Of a DNA stretch of 14,296 nucleotides, positions 8,676 through 14,296 are shown piece by piece. This DNA comes from Pavlovales sp. CCMP2436. Lineage: Eukaryota; Haptophyta; Pavlovophyceae; Pavlovales. Every line of letters begins with the position of its first letter. Within the stretch, counting starts at the first letter, position 1. The position numbers were made by a program, and so were the translations under genes. The DNA lies in the NCBI GenBank assembly GCA_026770615.1, contig MU631358.1, positions 423,129 through 437,424 of the forward strand, in the 5' to 3' direction. A model generated the notes under the pieces. That model saw only the letters and a list, made by a program, of their open reading frames with translations. It did no database searches and was not told where the DNA came from.

Positions 8676-8931
8676 GGGGTCGAAAACCGAATTAGTGGCG
8701 CGATTCCGCACTGGGGAGGGGGAAAAGTGGTGGCCGGGACGAAGAAGTAGACATTGGTCACCCCTAGGCGCGCTAAGTGTCGATAGCTGATGTCGAATAG
8801 AGCCCTCCTCGACGGTCGGAGTCAACCTCGTGTGCCTCCCAGGTATCTCTAGGGTCGACAACATACTTCGTGTAACTAACATTTCCAATTCTCAGCATTT
8901 GGAAGCGAAAAGAAAGTCATGGTTCCCAATG

Positions 8932-9017
8932 TGGTGCCGCGGAGTTTGTTGCAGATTCGTGAATGGGGCGGAGGTGGTGCCGCGGAGTTTGTTGCAAATT
9001 CGTGAATTTGTAAATGG
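8932..9017 (+). repeat. 43-bp tandem duplication inside the element
   Basis: Two successive units start with TGGTGCCGCGGAGTTTGTTG at 8932 and 8975 and continue through ATTCGTGAAT to ATGGGGCGG. The second unit also forms the left arm of the hairpin. Confidence 0.8.
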
Positions 9018-9086
9018 GGCGGTGCCCCATTCACGAATTTACCGTCCCATTCACGAATTTGCAACAAACTCCGCAGCACCACCTCC
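8970..9086. repeat. long hairpin: 38-bp arms, 41-base loop
   Basis: The left arm 8970-9007 and right arm 9049-9086 are complementary at 37 of 38 positions. The loop holds a smaller perfect hairpin (ATGGGGC at 9014-9020 with GCCCCAT at 9024-9030). The near-perfect arms imply either recent formation or continuing correction. Confidence 0.9.
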
Positions 9087-9169
9087 GGTTCCTGACTTGC
9101 TCCGAAGGATTTTCACCGGACTTTTTTCGATTTTCCATCGAAACTGGCCACTAATTCGGATTTTGACCC

Positions 9170-9747
9170 TACGGTACTACTCAACTAACGTGGAGTGATA
9201 TTTGGCTTCAATAACAACCATATCTTAACCCCCCCCTCCCCCCTTCCTTTTGTTGTTGTTAACAAAAGCTCGGTGAAGGGACACGGCAAGACGGAACATA
9301 ACGGGAACACAATTATTATTAATGGCAAAATCAAATCAACGCTAAAATCGGGCAAGTTTTGAAGCCGTCGCTTAGAAACGATGGTTACATCTCCAATCTG
9401 GCATGATACGGCACATAGGGATGGATATCCAGTGATCCCCTTTGTGTCAGCGAGAAGGCTAGCGTACACTCATTGGCCTTGGCCGAGGCCTTCACGGGGG
9501 CGCGCGCGGCGCCGCAGATCGTGAGTGCGGAGATGGCGAGCATCGTAGAAGACGAGGCGAATCTGGGTGAGAAGAACGACCGGATCCGAAGTCGGAGAAC
9601 TGGCTCCGCCTGCCCCCTCCAGTTAGATTTTAATTCGTGGTTCGTTAAGCCGAGTAGCTTAAAGGACAAACGTTTAACGCGGGACGACCGGGCACACTAC
9701 CGGAGATCCATCGGCACGCGCGGTGGCGCCCAAGCCAGCGCAGCCGA
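9170..9747. other. spacer with an unassigned GC-rich patch
   Basis: The first 280 bases are mixed in composition with a C-rich run at 9228-9246 and nothing recognisable. From 9473 to 9750 the GC content rises, and both strands carry frames of about 92-94 codons (plus 9473-9751, minus 9385-9669). Neither shows a domain I know. It may be a fragment of an old gene or part of a larger repeat that continues into the family A copy. Confidence 0.3.
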
Positions 9748-9832
9748 CTAAGGCACGCAGCAGGCAATGGGCGACGCAGCGCTCAGACCAGCAAAACATT
9801 CAGAACAGTCAGACGCCAGCTTGAATCCCTGT
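9748..9832 (+). repeat. dispersed repeat family A, copy 2
   Basis: This matches 1577-1642 at about 62 of 66 positions. It extends further right (GTCAGACGCCAGC and TTGAATCCCT) in agreement with the inverted copy at 12874-12932, so the family unit is at least 85 bp. Confidence 0.8.
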
Positions 9833-9920
9833 CAGTCAATATACAACTGGGACCTTTTATGACATCCGACTTACATGCAGAAGAGCGCGTGTCCAACGCC
9901 AAGGAGCATGCTCCTCTACG

Positions 9921-10090
9921 CCCCAACCTCAAATATCCTACCCCAAATCCTCAACCCCAATCCCCAACTCCAATCCCCAACCCCAATCCCCAACCCCAAT
10001 CCCCAATCCCAAATCCCCAACCTCAAATCTCAAACCCAAATCTCCAACCCCCAACCCCAAATCCCCAACCCCCAACCCAAATCCCAAACC
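9921..10090. repeat. C-rich minisatellite, G-quadruplex-prone on the minus strand
   Basis: About 170 bases are built almost wholly from 6-8 base units such as CCCCAAT, CCCCAAC and CCCAAAT. The minus strand reads GGGGTTGGGGATT and similar, with well over four G-runs of three or more, so it fits quadruplex rules. The units are telomere-like in form but irregular and internal. Confidence 0.9.
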
Positions 10091-10510
10091 TATAAGAGGG
10101 ACGAATTTCGATTGGTAGTCACACCATCCTACTCTTCCCCCTGACTTTTGCACAATACTAGCAAATTGGCTTTTATGCATACACGCTTTGCATGAAACCG
10201 GCGAGCGGCAAGAATTTGTGCGTGTGTGCGTGTGTGCATGTGCGTTTCTGTGTGCATGCGTGCGTGTGTTATGAGCATAGGGGAGGTTCTTGCCCTCGAC
10301 GCTTGAGATGTCACTCAAAGCAGGGGTATAGAGGGGGTTGGGTTTACCAGTGAAATCATGCTTGTCCGACCGACCGTTTTTCAAAACTTAATTAAAAAGC
10401 CGCGTGGCGGGAAGCGGAGCATATCGGGGGCGGGCAGGGTCGGGGGTGTGTCGGTGGACTTTGACTGGGCAGACCTTCGCCTGCACGCCGAGGCGGCGAG
10501 CACATCGGGG
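10091..10510. other. upstream region of the CBS gene with GT microsatellite
   Basis: A GT-rich stretch at 10217-10270 (units TGCGTGTG) is followed by moderately AT-rich DNA to about 10395. GC content then rises toward the coding region. The 51 in-frame codons before 10511 look like leader, not protein. A promoter for the CBS gene is expected here, but no motif can be fixed. Confidence 0.45.
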
Positions 10511-11581
10511 ATGCACGCGTCGGGCCTTGTACTGATCGCCACGTGGGCCTTGGTGCCGACGCGGACGGACTCGCACGCGCTCTCGGCCGACCGCCTCCGA
10601 TGGCGCACTTCGAGGCTGGCGCAGATGAGGCGGGCGCAGATGACATCGGAGGCGGGACCGGCGGCCGTGACAGTTGCAACACTGCTGCGAGCAGCGACGC
10701 TGCCAGGGTGGGTCACTGTCGACGCCGATGATCCATTAGGCTTGGTGGCGAGCCGAATGGTTTCAGCAGGACGCGGCTCGTGCGCGCTGGTCGAGAGCGA
10801 GGGCGCACTAGTTGGGCTGTTTGCAGAGCGCGACTACATCATGGCGCTCAACAATGGCGAGGACGAGGAGGAGGCCAGCGAGGAGGAGGCCGTGAAGCTC
10901 CTCTCGTCGTCAGTGAAAGCCTTCGCCACGCCCACCGCCGACCTTTGCCTCGTCGAGCCGAGCTGCTCCATAATGCACGCCCTCAGACTAATGGATTCGC
11001 GCAACATCCGGCATCTGCCCGTTGTCGACATGGCCGACGGCGAGGGCACGACGGTGCAGATTACCTCCGTTTCTGGCGTGCTAACGATTAGCTCTTTGGC
11101 GCAGTGGATGCAACGCGACTCGGAGGCGCTGCAGAGCAAGCACCTCGACCGGCTACACCCGCGCTGGCGCGCTGCCTGCGAGCTAGAGGACATCACCGCG
11201 CGCAAGGCGCAGCAGCAGGCGAGCAGCCGCCTGCGCTTTCCACTCATGCTCACTAGCTTTGGCTCGGTCAACACATCACAGGTGTTGACCGCGCTCGCCT
11301 CTGACGTACTTATCATTCTTGCCTATCGCGCCATATGGATCCTCGGAGACCACGGGCTCGGCGAAGGCTGGCAAGTCAACCTGGGAATGCTCGTCGCCGC
11401 TATTCCCGCAATCTATTGGCTGCGTACGCTGGACGACGACGACTCCGACGACGACTCTGAGCCGTCCGCGGCGCCCCAGGAGGCCGCCTCGAGTAGTCAG
11501 GACGTCGGCGTGGTCGACAGCGGCGGGCCCAGGAAGAGGCCGCTGCGCAAGTTGGTGCGGCTCCGGCGCCTGATAAACTGA
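10511..11581 (+). CDS. CBS-domain-pair protein with two C-terminal membrane segments
   Basis: A 356-residue single-exon frame from the ATG at 10511. The start is chosen because residues 1-23 form a hydrophobic, signal-peptide-like segment ending in SHA, followed by an Arg-rich stretch (28-44). In algae with complex plastids this layout often means plastid import, but it could also mean secretion or ER. The first CBS domain lies near 55-115 (LFAERDYIMAL is a typical ending) and the second near 140-200 (MDSRNIRHLPVVD is a typical core). CBS pairs usually sense adenine nucleotides or gate a partner domain. An acidic loop (117-127) separates the two. Residues 255-278 and 286-306 are likely membrane helices, followed by an acidic DDDDSDDDSE stretch and a very basic C-terminus. 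I do not recognise a named subfamily, and no catalytic domain is attached. The gene lies between two direct copies of repeat family B. Confidence 0.8.
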   Translation: MHASGLVLIATWALVPTRTDSHALSADRLRWRTSRLAQMRRAQMTSEAGPAAVTVATLLRAATLPGWVTVDADDPLGLVASRMVSAGRGSCALVESEGALVGLFAERDYIMALNNGEDEEEASEEEAVKLLSSSVKAFATPTADLCLVEPSCSIMHALRLMDSRNIRHLPVVDMADGEGTTVQITSVSGVLTISSLAQWMQRDSEALQSKHLDRLHPRWRAACELEDITARKAQQQASSRLRFPLMLTSFGSVNTSQVLTALASDVLIILAYRAIWILGDHGLGEGWQVNLGMLVAAIPAIYWLRTLDDDDSDDDSEPSAAPQEAASSSQDVGVVDSGGPRKRPLRKLVRLRRLIN

Positions 11582-11646
11582 TTACGGAGCTGTCAATAGC
11601 AAAATAGTTACTCTAAATTACTTTTATCATATTTGACACGCCATTT

Positions 11647-11889
11647 GGGTTGTAATCCGAATTAGTTGCGCGATTCCGCACTGGGGAGGGGGAAAAGTGG
11701 TGGCCGGGACGAAAAAGTAGACATTGATCATTCCTGCGCGGTGTCGATAGCTGATATCGAATATAGCTATAGCCCTCCTCGACGGTTGGAGCCCACCTCG
11801 TGTGCCTTCCAGGTGCCTCTAGGGTCGACAACATACTATTAATGTAACTAACATTTCCGATTCTCCGCGTTTGGAAGCGAAAAGAAAGT
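11647..11889 (+). mobile_element. inverted-repeat element family B, truncated copy
   Basis: The segment begins with a diverged terminal repeat (GGGTTGTAATCCGAATTAG) and follows the left half of the complete element, with scattered mismatches and several small indels. It ends at GAAAAGAAAGT. The tandem units, hairpin and right terminal repeat of the 8676-9169 copy are absent. It has the same orientation as that copy. Confidence 0.75.
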
Positions 11890-11937
11890 TTACTACCTGT
11901 GTACTACCCGTGTAGTTCGTTAAACTTTGGCTACTCG

Positions 11938-12399
11938 ATGAAATGGTTGTTGGTTTTACGGGATGCTGACTGTGACAGCGAGAAGTGGCGTCGCGATATT
12001 CTTAACAAGTTGCGCGAGGCTTCACGTGTGCTTTTCGCGATTACCGGCGAGATGTGCGGCCTCGGCGAGCCCACCTTTCAGCTGCCGCTGCCCGAGAACC
12101 CGCTCAATTCAACCTCCTTTCTGCTCTGCCAGCAACGCCACAGCGCGTGGCTCGACGCGTGGCTTGATACCGCGCGGCGCTCGGGTCCGTGCCAGCTTGG
12201 CCACAAAGAGATGGCCATGCGCAACCCGCTCACAGTGACAGGTAGCTACACGCTCAACATGAGCGTGGACGTACGATGCGGAGATAAACTTCAACTACTC
12301 GGAGTAAGGGGACCCAGCCCACCGGCAGCTAAAGGGACCGGGAACGTCGCTTACTCTACAACATGCATACCGGGCACGCCCGTGAAGACTGACGTATGA
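11938..12399 (+). CDS. unrecognised ORF, possibly an exon of a larger or decayed gene
   Basis: The frame has 153 codons from the ATG at 11938 (MKWLLVLRDADC). The part from about 11980 to 12305 looks coding: GC-rich third positions, mixed composition, and stretches such as LREASRVLFAITGEM and LLCQQRHSAWLDAWL. I recognise no family. A splice acceptor is plausible at CTGTGACAG (exon from 11978) and a donor at CTCGGA^GTAAGG (exon end about 12305), so the flanking codons may be intron read-through. It starts only about 50 bases after the truncated family B element, which raises the chance that the gene was interrupted or copied in. No transmembrane segment or signal peptide is convincing. Confidence 0.4.
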   Translation: MKWLLVLRDADCDSEKWRRDILNKLREASRVLFAITGEMCGLGEPTFQLPLPENPLNSTSFLLCQQRHSAWLDAWLDTARRSGPCQLGHKEMAMRNPLTVTGSYTLNMSVDVRCGDKLQLLGVRGPSPPAAKGTGNVAYSTTCIPGTPVKTDV

Positions 12400-12733
12400 G
12401 TACCACCAAATAAGCGCGCATTTTTTGTAGTTGTACAGTGTGTAAATATCTATAAAAACGTCCGGTCCCGTTCGCAGTGTCCCAGTTAAAACTGGAACCA
12501 GCTCCCGAGCCCCCGGATACCGTCATCCCCGCTAAGACTGATCAGACACACGACTGTTGACGACTCTCGTTTTGCGCGCTGATCAACCTCTGCTGCATCT
12601 CGCTCGTCTCGAAATGCGGCTCGCCTGCGCACGCTCCGCACCTACAGCACATAATGCAAGCAGAGAAAGTGAACTTCTGCGCCAGCCTACCTCCCCCCTC
12701 CCCCTCCCCCCCCGCCCTCTCCTTGCTTGTCAG
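12400..12733. other. spacer or intron with strong pyrimidine tract
   Basis: Mixed composition, with no convincing gene on either strand. A run of C and T at 12688-12722 followed by TTGCTTGTCAG makes the best plus-strand splice acceptor in this part of the window. Confidence 0.35.
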
Positions 12734-12849
12734 TTGTTCTACTAAATTTCTCGTGTCGCCTCGAAGTGTGTCATGTTGGCGTCGATGGTGATTACGCATA
12801 TTTGTCCGCCTTGCCCGCTGCGCGATGCCGTGAGCAATTCACCGTATAA
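12734..12849 (+). CDS. possible last exon of the unrecognised plus-strand gene
   Basis: After the acceptor at 12731-12733 an open frame of 37 codons (two leading bases completing a codon) runs to TAA at 12847-12849, containing LEVCHVGVDGDYAYLSALP. Composition is mildly coding-like. It does not join in phase with the most obvious donor of the ORF at 11938, so a link needs a transcript. It may be chance. Confidence 0.2.
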
Positions 12850-12873
12850 TAGCATTGATATATATTTATGATA

Positions 12874-12932
12874 GGGATTCAAGCTGGCGTCTGACTGTTC
12901 TGAATGTTGTGCTGGTCTGAGCGCTGCGCATT
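12874..12932 (-). repeat. dispersed repeat family A, inverted copy 3
   Basis: The reverse complement reads CAATGCGCAGCGCTCAGACC onward and matches 9766-9832, including the GACGCCAGCTTGAATCCC tail. It directly abuts a family C copy, so A and C may be parts of one larger repeat. Confidence 0.8.
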
Positions 12933-12933
12933 G

Positions 12934-13010
12934 GTATATATATAGCGGCTCAGCATGGTTCAACAGATGTTGTTCACTCATTGACTTTGGTCGACGTCAG
13001 ACGTAAGTCC
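12934..13010 (+). repeat. dispersed repeat family C, copy 1
   Basis: It starts GTATATATATAGCGGCTCAG and ends GACGTCAGACGTAAGTCC. It matches 14059-14132 with a handful of substitutions and two short length changes. Confidence 0.8.
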
Positions 13011-13360
13011 AATAGAATTGGTATAATTTTTTTTTTAATAATAGGTCTTTTAACATCCCTCGACTTGCAGCCCGAAGGCGTACGGGCATGTTATGGGAGG
13101 GTCTGCGCATCGGTCGTCTCATGTAATATCTTACTCCCCGCGTCATAGTCATAGTAGTTTATTAATAATACATTTTTTTCTTTTTCTCTGGGCCTCCTGT
13201 CGGTCCATATCAATGAAGTCACATACACACATACCCGATCGCGTCTTCTACCAAAAAACCTATTGCATTCATATAATTTATTACTTATGATTTGACGCGC
13301 GAGTTGCGCCCAAGTTTGACAAAGACGATGTTACAGGTACATCATAGGGCCGAGCGCGGC
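13011..13360. other. AT-rich spacer and 3' untranslated region of the kinase gene
   Basis: There are T-runs and AT-rich stretches and no convincing gene. The right end, up to 13360, is probably the 3' untranslated region of the minus-strand kinase gene. Confidence 0.45.
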
Positions 13361-13674
13361 TCAGAGGTAGTCGTTGGCCTTGAAGGCCTTTTGCAACTGG
13401 CCGGCGATCTCCTTGACGAGCACAGCCTTGTCCGAGTGCACCATCCGCTCGACGAGGCGCATTAGGTTGTGCTCCATCACCATCTTCTTCGGGTTGCGGT
13501 GGTGTTCGTAGACGGAGGTCAGCATGCGCAGCAGGGCGACGCGGATCACGGGTGTCGGGTGCGAGAGGCGCTCCACCAGCTTGGGCACGAAGCGCGAGTC
13601 GCCGAGGGCCTGGTTGACGCGCGGGCTGGCATGCAAGATCTTCTTGAGCGAGTCGAGCAGGTTGAGGAAGGTGC
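13361..13674 (-). CDS. C-terminal exon of a MAP3K-epsilon/SepH/Cdc7-type protein kinase
   Basis: The exon begins at 13674 after the acceptor ATATGCTCAG, in phase 1, and encodes 103 residues to the TGA at 13361-13363. The protein follows, without gaps in order, the extreme C-terminus of plant MAP3K-epsilon and fungal SepH/Cdc7: a helix ending LKKIL, a FVPKLVERLSHPTPVIRVALL repeat unit, the signature SVYEHHRNPKKMVMEHNL (plants have a YE-HP-PKQLIVEND-like block), and the ending AVLVKEIAGQLQKAFKAN. These kinases have an N-terminal STE-group catalytic domain followed by ARM/HEAT repeats, and act in septation, cytokinesis and cell-plate control. Catalytic exons must lie beyond the right edge, so kinase activity itself is not visible. 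Another HEAT-repeat protein is possible but less likely. Confidence 0.7.
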
Positions 13675-13837
13675 CTGAGCATATGCATGTGAATATTACT
13701 AGCATTATTACTATTACTATTCATATGAATATAGTTAAATATTAATATTAATATCACTATTATGAATATGAATATTATTATGAATGAAATTTATACTAAC
13801 GTTAATATATTTATTCAGAACCATAAGATCATCTTTG

Positions 13838-13864
13838 GCGAGATGAGAAGGTTGAGGAAAGTGC
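13838..13864 (-). repeat. displaced copy of the kinase exon start
   Basis: 27 bases match the first 27 bases of the exon (13648-13674) with four mismatches. The match ends exactly at the exon boundary. The copies are 190 bp apart. Confidence 0.7.
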
Positions 13865-14058
13865 AAGTATTGCAAGGAGGAGGAGGAGAGAAAAAAAGAA
13901 AAGAAAAAAAAAAAGAAAAAAAAAGGTTCTGTGATTAGAACTGCAACAACAATCAGATTTCAGGGTGTCTGCGTGTTGAGCACTTGGAGGGGCAGCTTGA
14001 TGATTCTTGAGCATGATTTATTATCTATATTTTATAGTGAATAGTGTATACTTCTAAT

Positions 14059-14132
14059 GTATATATAGCGGCTCAGCATGGTTCGACAGGTGTTGTTCAC
14101 TCACTGACTTGGTCGACGTTAGACGTTAGTCC
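14059..14132 (+). repeat. dispersed repeat family C, copy 2
   Basis: About 74 bp matching 12934-13010 in the same orientation; it lies in the probable intron of the kinase gene. Here it is not joined to a family A copy. Confidence 0.8.
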
Positions 14133-14233
14133 TGGCAGCAGGGATGGTAGTGGTAGAGGTGAAGTTGGTGGTGAACTCGTAGCAATTGCCACAGGCTCCC
14201 CACCCCCTCCCACCCCACACACACAACGCTCAC

Positions 14234-14296
14234 GTCCATTTAGGTGCGTGTGCCCTGTCCGCCGCGGCCACCGCGGCCGAGGCGTGCGCCCCGGTC
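14234..14296 (-). CDS. possible partial upstream exon of the kinase gene
   Basis: GC content rises sharply at the right edge. On the minus strand a donor GTGAGC (14228-14233) follows an open frame that would join the 13674 exon in phase. The 20 codons available are Pro/Arg-rich and match nothing known, so support is composition plus a phase fit only. Confidence 0.2.

Larger units (their letters stand above)
8676..9169 (+). mobile_element. inverted-repeat element (MITE-like), family B, complete copy
   Basis: The left end reads GGGGTCGAAAACCGAATTAG and continues TGGC. The right end in reverse complement reads GGGTCAAAATCCGAATTAG and continues TGGC, giving terminal inverted repeats of about 22 bp with two mismatches. 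TA lies directly outside both ends (8674-8675 and 9170-9171), as expected of a TA target-site duplication made by Tc1/mariner-type and some other transposases. The length of about 494 bp and lack of a transposase suggest a non-autonomous element. The left 240 bp recurs at 11647-11889. The right half carries tandem 43-bp units and a long hairpin. That it moves is inference from structure and copy number. Confidence 0.65.
13675..14233 (-). other. probable intron of the kinase gene, repeat-rich
   Basis: In order: AT-rich simple repeats of ATTATTACTATT and ATGAATAT type (13680-13820); a displaced copy of the exon start (13838-13864); a purine tract of A and G (13875-13926); a family C repeat (14059-14132); and a C-rich stretch with ACACAC (14195-14224). 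No gene is visible. The intron may run past the right edge if the exon suggested near 14234 is not real. Confidence 0.5.

Noticed and set aside
9385..9751. Overlapping frames of 92-94 codons on both strands
   Set aside because: Neither has a recognised motif, and the plus frame ends inside a dispersed repeat. Reported only as an unassigned patch.
9921..10090. True telomere or chromosome end
   Set aside because: The units are irregular and the array is internal, with ordinary sequence and a gene on the far side.
12542..12799. An 85-codon minus-strand frame ending in an ETSEMQQRLISAQNES-like stretch
   Set aside because: The C-terminal part looks faintly protein-like, but most of the frame is the pyrimidine tract read backwards and no family was recognised.
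14059..14132. tRNA-like or spliced-leader gene in family C because of the GGTTCGAC stretch
   Set aside because: No cloverleaf arms can be drawn around it, and the dinoflagellate leader consensus is absent. It behaves as a dispersed repeat.

Overview
This window looks like nuclear DNA of a GC-rich single-celled eukaryote, most likely an alga; a haptophyte or similar is my guess from composition only. Coding blocks are very GC-rich and rich in Ala, Arg and Gly, and they switch abruptly to AT-rich, repeat-laden non-coding DNA. Three reading frames join in phase across GT-AG introns. The proteins belong to eukaryotic families, and I see no bacterial operon layout, no ribosome binding sites, no rRNA, no tRNA and no CRISPR array.

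Layout, left to right. (1) 1-582, plus strand: the 3' end of a TMEM165/GDT1 (UPF0016) cation/proton antiporter, cut by the window edge. (2) 583-1845: convergent, mostly AT-rich spacer with one copy of a dispersed repeat. (3) 1846-6694, minus strand: a large gene whose three exons give a protein of about 1350 residues, with an ARM/HEAT-like N-terminal half and an Ala-rich coiled-coil C-terminal third. Local matches on both sides of the exon junctions make it a likely protist homologue of animal CIP2A. (4) 6695-7141: a short divergent promoter region. (5) 7142-8125, plus: a five-helix membrane protein of the STIMATE/TMEM110 type fused to a C-terminal SH3 domain. (6) 8126-10510: a repeat-rich spacer with a 494-bp inverted-repeat element flanked by TA, a strong internal hairpin, and a C-rich minisatellite able to form G-quadruplexes on the other strand. 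(7) 10511-11581, plus: a CBS-domain-pair protein with a signal-peptide-like N-terminus and two C-terminal membrane segments. (8) 11647-11889: a second, 3'-truncated copy of the inverted-repeat element, so the CBS gene lies between direct copies. (9) 11938-12849: an unrecognised ORF and a possible downstream exon. (10) 13361-13674, minus: the last coding exon of a MAP3K-epsilon/SepH/Cdc7-type protein kinase whose catalytic part lies beyond the right edge.

The genes do not form an obvious pathway. TMEM165/GDT1 (Golgi Ca2+/Mn2+ homeostasis) and STIMATE (ER calcium-entry regulation) share a calcium theme, and CIP2A and the SepH/MAP3K-epsilon kinase share a mitosis theme, but any functional link is inference.

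The most notable points are the CIP2A-like gene outside animals, the STIMATE-SH3 domain combination, the inverted-repeat element with its hairpin, and two introns that each hold a displaced copy of the neighbouring exon edge.
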